Shown here piece after piece: positions 35,387 to 45,592 of a DNA stretch of 64,000 nt; within the stretch, counting starts at the first letter, position 1, and every line of letters begins with the position of its first letter. A program made the position numbers and the translations under genes. Below the pieces are notes generated by a model. It did not search any database. It was not told where the DNA came from and saw nothing but the letters and a program-made list of their open reading frames with translations. This DNA comes from Triticum aestivum (taxonomy: Eukaryota > Streptophyta > Magnoliopsida > Poales > Poaceae): positions 265,872,458 through 265,936,457 of the forward strand of contig NC_057807.1 of assembly GCF_018294505.1 (NCBI RefSeq), read 5' to 3'.

Positions 35387-37043
35387 TGTAGGGTCGAAAG
35401 TATGTCTAGAGGGGGGTGATTAGACTTCTTGACCAAATAAAAATCTAGCCTTTTCCCAATTTTAAGTCTTGGCAGATTTTAGCAACTTACCACTAGTCAA
35501 GCAATCAACCTACACATGCAAATCTAAGAGTATAGCAGCGGAATGTAAATCATTGCATATGAAGGTAAAGGGGAGGAGTTTGGAGGGAGCAAACGCAATG
35601 TAGACATGGAGATTTTTGGCGTGGTTCCGATAGGTGGTGCTATCGTACATCCATGTTGGTGGAGACTTCAACCCACGAAGAGTAACGGCTGCGCGAGTCC
35701 ACGGAGGGCTCCACCCACGAAGGGTCCATGAAGAAGCAACCTTGTCTACCCCACCATGGCCATCGCCCACGAAGGACTTGCCTCACTTGGGTAGATCTTC
35801 ACGAAGTAGGCGATCTCCTTGCCCTTACAAACTCCTTGGTTCAACTCCACAATCTTGACGGAGGCTTCCAAGTGACACCTAACTAATCTAGGAGACACCA
35901 CTCTCCAAAAGGTAATAGATGGTGTGTTGATGATGAACTCCTTGCTCTTGTGCTTAAAATGATAGTCTCCCCAACACTCAACTCTCTCTCACAGATTTGG
36001 CTATGGTGGAAAGATGATTTGAGTGGAAAGCAACTTAGGGAAGGCTAGAGATCAAGATTTTTGTGGTTGGATTGGAATGTCTTGGTCTCAACACATGAGT
36101 AGGTGGTTCTCTCTCAGAAAGTGAGTAGTGGAAGTGTAGGCACGTTCTGATGGCTCTCCCCATGAATGGAGAATGGGTGGAGGGGTATATATAGCCTCCA
36201 CACAAAATCTAACCGTTACACACAAATTCCCAAACTCAGTGAGACCGAATAGTGAAACTCGGTCAGACCGATTCAGTTCAAAATGTGAACGTTAGGATTT
36301 TCGGTGGGACCGGCAACATCAACTCGGTGGGAACGATGTGCTAGGGTTAGGGCATAACTTGATCTCGGTGAGACCGATCACATGAACTCGGTGGGACGAT
36401 TTCAGTAATAGACAGACAAAGAGTTGGTCAGGCAAACTCGATGGGACCGATCACTCATTTCGGTGAGACCAAAACGTTACGAAAAGGAAACAGAGAGTTT
36501 GCATTGCGAAGTCGGTGGGATCGATCGCTCATTTCGGTGAGACAGAAACGTTACAAAGGGAAACGGAGAGTTTGCAATCCCATCTTGGTGAGACTGAGAT
36601 CCCTATCGGTGAGACCGAAGTGATTAGGGTTTATGGCAGTGGCTATGTCAAATGAACCCGGTGGCTCCGGATAGATCAAATCGGTGGTGCCGAGTTTGAC
36701 TTTACGTTTAGGACATATGTGGATATGACAAATTGTTTGAGGGTTTTTGGAGCATACCACTAAGCATTTTGAGCAAGTAAGCCATTAAGCAACACCTCAT
36801 CCCCTTTTAATAGTATTGGCTTTTCCTATGGACTCAATGTGATCTTGGATCACTTCAATGAAAATGTAAAGTCTTGAGCTTTTGCCAATATGTGTCCTTA
36901 GCATTTTGAGGGGTCCACATCTCTAGTCCATGCCATGCCAATCATTGAACTTTCTAAAATGATCATCTTGAAAGACTATTAGTTCAATGAGCTATATGTT
37001 GTTAAGAATTACCAAAACTACCCAGGGATTAGTTGCACTTTCA
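35387..37043 (-). repeat. 5' LTR of the Maximus-like element (1657 bp)
   Basis: Bounded by TGTAGGGTCG at 35387 and TTGCACTTTCA at 37043. It contains a TATA box (TATATATAC in sense, 36194-36185) and upstream palindromes. It is inserted in another LTR, whose sequence resumes at 37044. Confidence 0.92.
36236..36694. promoter_or_regulatory. Array of TCGGT-N3-ACCGA palindromes
   Basis: About 13 exact or near copies in 460 bp, for example 36236-36248, 36259-36271, 36301-36313, 36324-36336, 36365-36377, 36606-36618 and 36682-36694. The spacer is usually GAG or GGG. The array is also present in the left LTR remnant. It sits just upstream of the TATA box in sense. Confidence 0.75.
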
Positions 37044-38575
37044 GTGACGTCCCTCGTCTTCTTGATCCAGCAAGACATCGGGGTAGTAGATGAATTCCGT
37101 CAGCACGCCGGCGTGGTGACGGTGATGGTGAAGTGATCCTTGCAGGGCTTCGCCTAAGCACCGTGGGAATATGACCGGGGGTGTAAACTGTGGAGGGGGA
37201 GCCGCACGCGGCTAGGCAATTGTCTTGGTGTGCTAGGCGCCCCCCTTCCCACATATATATAAGTGGGGGGGAGGAGGGAGCAGCCAGGAGGGCGCCCCAA
37301 GTAGGTCGAATCCTACTTGGGGTCCTCCCAAGTGGCGCGCCCCCTGCCATATTTGTCGGAGGGGGAAGGAAAGAGGGGGAAGGGGGAATCCTATTCCCTT
37401 TCTTTCCTTTCCTTCTCCCCCTTTCCTTATCCACCTTGGCAGACCCATATGGGGGGCGCACCAGCCCCTTGTGGCTGGTGCGTTTCCCCTCTTGGCCCAT
37501 AAGTCCCATATCTTTTACCGGGGGTGCCCGGAACCCCCTCCGGTGATCCGATATGTACCTGATACCCTTTGGAACACTTCCGGTGTTCGAATACCATCGT
37601 GACATCGTCCTATATATCAATCTTTACCTCTCGACCATTTTGAGACTCCTCGTCATGTCCGTGATCTCATCCAGGACTCTGAACAACATTCGGTCACCAA
37701 ATCACATAACTCATATAATATTATATCATCATCGAACAGTAAGCGTGCGGACCCTACGGGTTCGAGAACTATGTAGACATGACCGAGACACCTTTCTGGT
37801 CAATAACCAATAGCCGAACATGGATGCCCATATTGCCTCCTACATATTCTACGAAGATTTTTATCGGTCGAACCGTTATGATAACATACGTAATTCCGTC
37901 TGTCCATCGGTATGTTACTTGCCCGAGATTCGATCGTCGGTATCTTCATACCTAGTTCAATCTCGTGTCAAGTCTCTTTACTCATTCCATAATACATCAC
38001 CTCATGACTAACTCCTTAGTCATTTGCTTGCAAGCTTATGATGTGTATTACCGAGAGGGCCCAGAGATACCTCTCCGATACTCGGAGTGACAAATCCTAA
38101 TCTCGATCTATGCCAACTCAACAAACACCTTTGTAGATACATGTAGAGCATCTTTATAATCACCCAGTTACATTGTGAGATTTGATAGCACACAAGGCAC
38201 TCATCTGGTATCCGGGAGTTGCATAATCTCATAGTCGAAGGAATATGTATTTGACATGAAGAAAGCAATAGCAATAAAACTGAAGTATCATTATGCTAAG
38301 CTAATGGGTGGGTCTTGTCCATCACATCATTCTCCTAATGATGTGATCCCGTTATCAAATGACAACTCATGTCTATGGTTAGGAAACCTTAACCATCTTT
38401 GATCAACGAGCTAGTCTAGTAGAGGCTTACTAGGGACACTATGTTTGTTTATGTATTCACACATGTATTAAGGTTTTCGATCAATACAATTCTAGCATGA
38501 ATAATAAACCTTTATCATGAATAAGGAAATATAAAATAACAACTTTATTATTTCCTCTAGGGCATATTACCTTCA
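37044..38575 (-). repeat. LTR fragment of a WIS/Angela relative
   Basis: Collinear with about the last 1.5 kb (plus orientation) of the WIS LTRs, ending GGCATATTACCTTCA at 38575. The first ~180 bp are missing because the Maximus-like element inserted there. TATA box near 37252-37262. An 11-bp perfect stem, CCCCAAGTAGG and complement with a 6-base loop, lies at 37295-37322. Confidence 0.88.
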
Positions 38576-38914
38576 TCCGTCGACGCCAAGCCACCCTAAA
38601 GCAGACAAGTTGAGCGGTTAGGGTGTTCCGTCGATGCCGAGCCACCCTAAAGCAGACAAGTTGGGTGGTTAGGGTTTCGTCGACGCCGAGCCATCCTAAA
38701 GCAGACAAGTTGGGTGGTTAGGGTTCCGTTGACGCCGAGCCACCCTAAAGTAGATAAGTTGGGTGGTTAGGGTTCCGTCGACGCCGAGCCACCCCTAAAC
38801 CAGACAAGTTGGGTGGTTAGGGTTCCCTCGATGCTGAGCCACCCTAAACCAGACAAGTTTGGTGGTTAGGGTTCCCTCAACACTGAGCCACCCTAAAGCA
38901 GACAAGTTGGGTGC
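38576..38914. repeat. Tandem array, seven units of ~49 bp
   Basis: Each unit carries GCCGAGCCACCCTAAAG, CAGACAAGTTGGGTGG and TTAGGGTTCC. CCCTAAA and TTAGGG are complementary, so each unit can fold back. Units begin near 38576, 38627, 38676 and so on and differ by a few substitutions. It stands between the LTR fragment and the transposase relic and may be subterminal sequence of that transposon. Confidence 0.88.
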
Positions 38915-38932
38915 TTATATCTTATGAAGCTA

Positions 38933-39006
38933 TAAACAAACAAATATCATATGAAACTAGAAACAAACAAATATCATATGAAACTAGAAACAAACAAATA
39001 TCATAT
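38933..39006. repeat. Three copies of a 27-bp AT-rich unit
   Basis: Unit AAACAAACAAATATCATATG plus AAACTAG, repeated nearly perfectly next to the 49-bp array. No gene is seen to 39210. Confidence 0.8.
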
Positions 39007-39210
39007 GCAAGTGTCAAACTTAGTACACATTAAACATTGCTCATATGAAACTTAGTACACATTAGACCCAACTTAGTACTCCATCAGAACATACATAGTT
39101 CAGAAGCACAAATAACTTAGTTCAGAAGCAAAACCCAGAAGCATCTTCTGGTACACATCAGACCAAACTTGAAACATTCATTGCCCAGAAGCATAACTTG
39201 CACCATTCTA

Positions 39211-42200
39211 TCACTCAAGTGTTACCACTGGCAGTAAAGAATGCCATCCAGCCAGAATGACTCCTTGGGACACTAGAAGGAGGAGCACTAGAAGTAGAAG
39301 GACCAGAAGATGAAGCTCCAGCAGCAAATCTTGGGGCAGTGAAAGGCCTTGGAACACTTGCACTAGTTGACCTTCTTGCTGATCTGGTAGTAGTAGATCT
39401 TGCAGTAGCAGATCTTGCTGGTGGCTGCTGTGATCTTGTTGGTGGCTACTGTGATCTTGTTGGTGGCTGTTGTGATCTTGCTGGTGGAGTAGCTTCATTC
39501 CTTGATCTTGCAGGTGCCTTGCAAACATAAAAGGAAACATGGTAGTTAGTCACAATGGTTTACCACATAAAATTTGAATGATGCAAACCAATTAACAAGT
39601 AGTATTAACAAGGGTTTACCACATGCTTGTTTTTCCTCATAGCCAACTCTGGTCTCAATTGTTGCTTGCAGTTGATGTACCTATGGCCTTGGAGCCCACA
39701 GTTGCTGCATGTTATAGTGTCCATTCTTGAACTGTCTTTTGGTTTTGGAACCTCATATCTGCCCTTTATTCTCTTCTCTTTCTTTCTTCCCTTCTTCACA
39801 TAAAATTTGGGTGGCTCTATGTCTGGTCCACTTGTCCTTGTCCAATCATCTTCACCAGGAACAGGATATATCATTGGTTCATATGCAGCTAGGTAAAAAG
39901 GTTTTTTTGAAGAAATTGCACACATAATCCACTGGAAATATTTCCCCCTGTTAATTGTTGATATTGCATGATTGCATGATATGCCAGACAGGTCCCACTT
40001 TCTGCAGCCAGATGTATAAAGTTCCAAGTTTACAACATGTGTTTGCTGCCCACTGGTCACTTGCCAAAGATTTACACTAGCTTGAATAGGTTTGCAGAAT
40101 CTGGCCCTTTCCTTTTCCACCTCTAGCTTCTCAGCATAATGTGGTGTGATCTCATACAGAGCTGCCTTTCCTCTCTCTCTATGTTCCTATGCCACCTCAC
40201 CATCTGCTTGTCCTTAATACCATCAATCATAGTCCTAATAGGTTTTTCCCCTAAAATCTAGATGTATTTGTTGAACACCTCAGACAGGTTTTTAACAACC
40301 AAGTCTGTCTTGCGGTTAGTGTCAAAAGCATGCCTAGCCCATGTGTGCTTAGGTATTCCACTTAGCCACTTCCAAGCTTCCTCACTCTCATTTTTTAGGT
40401 CATTCATGGCAATGTTAAAACTTGTGTTGGTTATAAGCATAGCTGGCATTATCTATGCATTTCTTAAGATCTTCCCCCCTAAACCCAGCATTCTGGAATT
40501 TGCATAGAGGTGTCTAAGGCAAAGTCTTTGATGGCAATTTGGGTAAACTTGATTTACTACAATTAGTAGCCCCTGTTCACATAGCATGCAAGACTTAGCT
40601 GTTGTACTACTGCATCTAGAACATAACATGCTAATGCATAGAGTAACTCTAATGCAGAAGAACATAACAGGAAGATGCATGCATACCTTCTGTCTATCAG
40701 ACATGATAGTATAAAGGCCAAATTTCCCAACTTCTCCTCCTACACATGTTTAGTTGGTGCAGAAACCAACACCAGTTAGTTGTGTCCTCTTGTCCAACAA
40801 TAGCAAATCCAAGTGGGAAAATATTGTTATTGCCATCTCTTCCAGTGGCAGCAAGGATTTGAGCACCAGTGGTCAGCTTAATAAAGCATCCATTAACACC
40901 TATTGTTGCAAGCAAAGAACAATTTAAGTCACTATATATGTCCCACTGCTAGTCCATCAACACCTAACAATACTATATATTTAAGTCACTATAAAGCACT
41001 ACTAAACAATGAAAATTTGTGATGTACAATAACAAAGATTTAAAAAGTTGTGATATAGTACAAGGAAGGCATAACTAACCAATGAATGGTCTGCATCCAT
41101 TGAGAATCCCTCCCTTGCTCCATTTATGTAGAAGAACATAGCATAAAACCTTGGTCCTAGATGTGGAATTTTTGTAGTAGGTTTTGGAGTAACTCTTGTA
41201 ACTGCAACTCTACTGCCAGGGTTTGTATCCATGATGGTCTAAGCATAATCCCTAAGTATGGGATACTGCTTCTTGTGCTCTCCTAGCACAACTTCTACAG
41301 CAAGGTTTTTGGCCCTATAGGCCATGTGCCTTGTCACTTCAACACCATACTTCTCCTGGCAGTTGCCAATCAAAGTGTGTATGCTAGTGGTTGGATCAGA
41401 CCTGAACAATGACTCATAGGTCTTTGCAAGCCACTTTGCACTAATCCTTGATGTCTCTGTGCTGCTAGGTCAAGTGTGCTCCAGCCTTATTTTCTTAATA
41501 GCAAAAGTCTTCTCCCCTTTGATAATTGAAGCAACTATGCAAGCTGGCAGTGCTCTTGCTTACAACAGGCAATGATCCTTTGGTCTGAGTTTCTGTGATA
41601 CGTGGAGTCTCTAGCCTGTCTGATGTGCAAGCTCAACAAAGCATCTTTGAATTGCTGCTGATCCTTAAAGCACATGTACAAACATAACTGCTGATGTGGT
41701 TGCTCAAGTTTGTCATTGTACCAGATCCTTGGTTTCCTTTTCTTGGTCCCTACTCTTCCTCCCTTTAGTGAGAACAAATGACAATGGCTCATGTCCATCA
41801 TCTTCATCCTCAAACAACCCATCATCTTCTTCATCTGATGTAGGAATGAAATCAGGTTTCACCTCCTCCAACACACTTGAATGTGACCTACTAGTGGGAC
41901 CTTTCCTAACTGCTAGCTTCTTCCTCCTTTTTGTAGGTTTTTCCATTGGTGGTTCTTCTCTTCCAACAACATTGACCTCCTCCTCCTTATCCTGCTCCAC
42001 CTCCTCCATCTCAAACAAATTCTCAACCTCAGTGTCACCCTCATAATGTACTTGTTCCTCTTCTGAATCTTCATCTTCATCTTCAACTTCTTGCTCTGCT
42101 AATATATTCCCCTCTATTATCTCTGTGTCTTCAAAAATCATGTACTTCTCCATGCAGAAAGGCTTGTTATCACTGTCGTATGCAACCTCAGAGTCATCAC

Positions 42201-43064
42201 TACTATTATGTGCCTCCTCTAACACCGGCTCTTCCTCCATTACAACTTTGAGCTTCTCCTTTCTAAAGTTTCTGCTCTCTTGTGTGCACACATCAGTAGG
42301 CTGAGTTAGACTGCTGTTGCACCGACTATGAAAAACAACACCTTCTTCATCAACAACAAGAACTGCAGGCTCACTGAGATCATACACACAACTGGTTCAT
42401 ACAATATAGTTGCTAAATCTTCTTCTCTTTGACAGACATTACTGAAATTTGGTGTCACTGGATCTTCTTCTATTTGACATACAAAAGGTGTTGCCCTCAC
42501 TAGCAAATTCAGAACTAAACTATGCTCATATTCCTTCTTTAGTTGCTGCAGTTTGATGTTTGTGTCAATCAATTCTAAGCCATGATCTCTTTCTCTCCTC
42601 TCCTTTGCCTAAATTCTTCATGTGGTACAGTTCATCAGACAAAGAAAAACCTTGTGTTTGCATTAGTGCATATAGGTTCAGAAATGTCACGTCTGAGCTG
42701 CATATCTTCCTATCCAAATTATGTTGTGCATCAAAGTGAATCCGAACATCCCAAACAACATCATCCAAACTATCATGAGCAACTAACCCTAGCCCCTAGT
42801 TTTGAAATATGCAGAAAGAAGGAGAGAAGAGAGGAACTTACACGTCCAGTGATGGCTATTGGTAGGGTTGGCCACCCATATCTCTGCCAGCCTCACCCTG
42901 TCCTCCATGGACAACGCCTCCTCCTCCAAATCCTCGTCGGCGGCGCTGGAGTAGTACGAACTGGAGCCGTCGTCGTCTAGACCTAAGTGATCCTCGCTCC
43001 CGAGGCCGGGAAGGTCTCCGTACCCACCCGCAACCTCACTGCCGCTGGGAGTCGCCGCCGCCAT
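39211..43064 (-). pseudogene. Mutator-like (MULE) transposase gene, degraded
   Basis: The first exon opens at ATG 43064 (MAAATPSGSEVAGGYG) and ends at a GTAAGT donor (42841). Then come an acidic N-terminal region (42387-41713), the Mutator DNA-binding domain (about 41760-41535, MCFKDQQQFKDALLSLHIRQ), and the catalytic domain beginning VNGCFIKLTTGAQILAATGR (40915) after an intron with a GTTAGT donor. The second Asp region SDRQK (40704) follows, then a long C-terminal part with the SWIM finger (CRKWDLSGISCNHAI, 40030-39980) and a CCHC knuckle (CSNCGLQGHRYINC). The Ser/Arg/Pro tail contains 24-bp repeats (39415-39490). Several frame changes and stops occur. The usual catalytic Asp in DGCF is Asn here. 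No terminal inverted repeats were found. Confidence 0.85.
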
Positions 43065-43591
43065 CGCCTGAGAGGGGAGAGAGAGAGGAGAGAGGAAAGC
43101 TAGGGTTCGTCCCGTTCCGGTTCGACCCGACCTAGCCTCAAGCCAGATACAGCGACCAAGCCGGGTGGGGGTGGGTGCGGGTACCCACCGTGGCACCTAA
43201 CACGTGGGCCCGGTCGGTCAGATACAAGGTTAATATGTGCTTATATGGCTGTTGGTACTGAACTGCAAAAAAGGTGACTAATGGTATTGATTCGTTACGA
43301 CGTGCCGAAGTTTGGTAGTTCCTTGCAATTAACTCGGATAAAATAGAATGGAATGGTTAATTTTGACTATTTAAATTAAATTGGATTTCAATTAAGAAAA
43401 TTCTCATAGATGAAAAACAACAATACGGGATAGGTGGCTTGGAACTGTTGCAGCCAGAGGCGGGGCAGTGGTCGCGTGGGATAGGTGGCCGTCTGAGCTC
43501 ACGAGGGAATCACGACCGCCTCAAAAGATCCCTGGTCACCGCCGTACCTGGTACATCAGGTCACCGCTGCCTCCTAGTAGATCAGGTCATG
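43065..43591. other. Sequence upstream of the MULE gene
   Basis: GC-rich around 43080-43230, then AT-rich. It probably holds the promoter and the right end of the MULE, but no terminal repeat is recognisable. 43450-43591 is unique-looking flank with repeated ATCAGGTCA/ATCAGGTCG words that continue after 49669, on the far side of the Copia insertion. Confidence 0.5.
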
Positions 43592-43596
43592 GTCTC
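43592..43596. repeat. Target-site duplication GTCTC, left copy
   Basis: GTCTC precedes the left short LTR and recurs at 49665-49669 after the right one. Confidence 0.93.
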
Positions 43597-43844
43597 TGTT
43601 AAAATAATAATCTGACGATTATTAGGGGAATCCCCGCTCCTGCCGCACGTGATGTCTCACGTTTTATGGTAACCGTCTCCGACGGTTGCTCCCTGGAAAG
43701 ACGCCTCTAGGAACCGACGTATCCCTTCGAGGCGACTGTTCACCCTGTATATATGTGTACAATCCAACATCAATAAAGGATACTTCGATTCATTTGTCTC
43801 TCTGATGGTTGTCTCTCTCGTTCCTTTACAATCAACTTGTAACA
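43597..43844 (+). repeat. 5' LTR of the short-LTR Copia
   Basis: TGTTAAAATAATAATC to CAACTTGTAACA. TATA box TATATATG near 43748-43755 and AATAAAGG shortly after. Confidence 0.95.
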
Positions 43845-44700
43845 CGTTATCAGCACTGCTCGCGAGAGCGATTCCGATGAGAAGAAGCGGAAGAACAGGC
43901 AAAAGGTGAGAAGAAAAATGCCTGGTTTCCTGTCTTTTTTCTTCTTCGCCTGGCTCGCGACGCCAGCCGTCGCCGCCGCTTCATCGCACGCAACTGTCGC
44001 CACGGTGTGGGCGGACGTCGCCGCTTCCACCGTCGTGTGCGCGACCTTCGCCGTTTCCGGCGTGGAGGTCGAAACCAGCGCCACCAGGATCTTCGTCGCC
44101 ACCACCGAAACGGCGTGGGGCCGTCGAACCAGCCTGTGCAGCCACCTGCGCATCTGCAGCCCGATGTGCCCGCCTGGCTTCTCGCCGGTCCGGCAGCACC
44201 AAGGCTCGAGGATGACCCGGCGCTGGCCGCGCCGCCGCCGCCGTTTTAGTGCTCGGTACACGGCTGGGTCGTATGCCCCCTGCATCAGTACAACTTGGAC
44301 GTCAGGACCGAGCCGGTCGTGGAGGAAGCCGCGCCACCGCTGCTGCCATCTCCGACCCCGCGGTCGTCGAGGTCGCCGCCCGCGACGCGCTGGCCTCTGG
44401 CTCCTCCAACCACGGGGTTATTGATGCCGAAGCACCGCGTCTACCGTCCCTGACGCCGGCCACCCTCTCCAGCCCGCCGTCGGCTTCGCCTTCAAGCGGC
44501 CGCGGCCGAGGCCGCCGTGCCGGCGCGTGGAGCCCGGCCGCGCTTGGGCTCGCGAAAGGCGTCTCCAACAGCGTCGCGCCGGGCACTCCACTTCCCGGAG
44601 GATCCTCCGACGAGGACAGGCGCGGTGGGAGCTCCTCCCGTCGCATGTGATGCGGCTATGGTGATGTCTGTCTCGGTGCTATCGGGAGTTTGGGGATGAA
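43845..44700 (+). other. GC-rich leader of the short-LTR Copia
   Basis: Begins with the primer site CGTTATCAGCACTGC. About 44000-44650 is strongly GC-rich, unlike the AT-rich rest of the element. One frame (43906-44424) opens with a hydrophobic signal-like stretch (MPGFLSFFFFAWLATPAVAA). Another (44007-44699, two stops) is Pro/Arg/Ala-rich. I recognise no protein. It may be an ordinary long leader or captured host exon sequence. Confidence 0.45.
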
Positions 44701-45592
44701 TCGCTGGGATTTTTTTGTCCTTCGGTTGGCTCTCCTTATCCACTCTTTTGACTAGCACCGGACTGCCCTACGTGGCCTGGAGCCCATGTGTTGTCGCTGG
44801 GCACCCATGTGCTGCCGACAGTAGGCATCAACAGGATTTCTTTATTTGCTACTTGCTTGATCGATGCATTAGTACTAGTTCAGTATGTGAGCAAATAACA
44901 CTAATTCAAGCAGTAGTTTTATTCCTGTTTAGATTGTTAAATTCAGTACAACTATTTTAGTATTGTTTTCTGTTGAGTACAGATGTATTCCAGATCCTAA
45001 ATTGATGTAATATTTTTCCACGTTTATCATGTGTCGAGATTTATTACGTCCATTTGCAATTGAGATTTTTAATCTCTTGCAAAGACAAATTCAGTACATC
45101 AGTACTGTTCTGCTGAGTACCAAATTTCCATCTGGGAATAATGGCATGTTCTATGTGTTTACCACATATCAAGTTCTCTTGAACATGTTTTTGCGATTGA
45201 GATCACCTTCTCTCGCAATATCAAACTTGCAAAATTTTGAATATTTCTCCCTCATTATATTTGGAATCATAAGGTAATGAGTTGGGATCTACTGCTCATT
45301 TGCAGACTATCCCCTCTTACTCTGAGGTCTACGCTTTGTCAAACTCGACAAGCGATTACCTTCAACGTGTATTCCTTATATCTAAATTGTAGCATACACA
45401 AGGTAATGGCCATGCAACCTATTACTATGAGATCTAAGTGATCTTCAATGTGTTATGTTCCCATAATTGAGGTTGAGCATTTTCAAGTTATACACTTGAG
45501 TCAAATTTTTGCTTTCTTATTACAAAACCATGATGGTTTTTAATTTACTTCTTGTAAATTAATTATCTCTGGCTTGCCCCTATAAGTAATTG

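Larger units (their letters stand above)
19411..37043 (-). mobile_element. Maximus-like Copia element (gag + ORF3, no pol), with a nested insertion
   Basis: LTR remnants at 19411-20236 and 35387-37043 share the sense start TGAAAGTGCAACTAATCC typical of the Maximus (SIRE-lineage) group. Between them, in sense order, are a primer site, gag (35302-33120), a spacer (33119-31379) and a third ORF split by the nested WIS element (31378-30225 and 21696-20770). A purine tract precedes the left LTR. No protease, integrase, reverse transcriptase or RNase H is found between gag and ORF3, so this copy needs a helper. Confidence 0.85.

Noticed and set aside
37018..37620. 200-codon minus-strand frame near the LTR junction
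   Set aside because: It lies wholly inside LTR sequence and crosses the Maximus/LTR border. It is a Pro/Gly-rich chance frame.
38576..38914. CRISPR-like repeat array
   Set aside because: The units are directly adjacent and fully repetitive with no unique spacers, in a plant nuclear context. It is a tandem satellite.
38576..38914. Interstitial telomere repeat
   Set aside because: CCCTAAA occurs once per 49-bp unit, not as a run of heptamers.
43906..44424. 172-codon frame with a signal-peptide-like start as a host gene
   Set aside because: It lies between the LTR primer site and gag of a retrotransposon, other frames are equally open, and no conserved domain is seen. Kept only as a possible capture.
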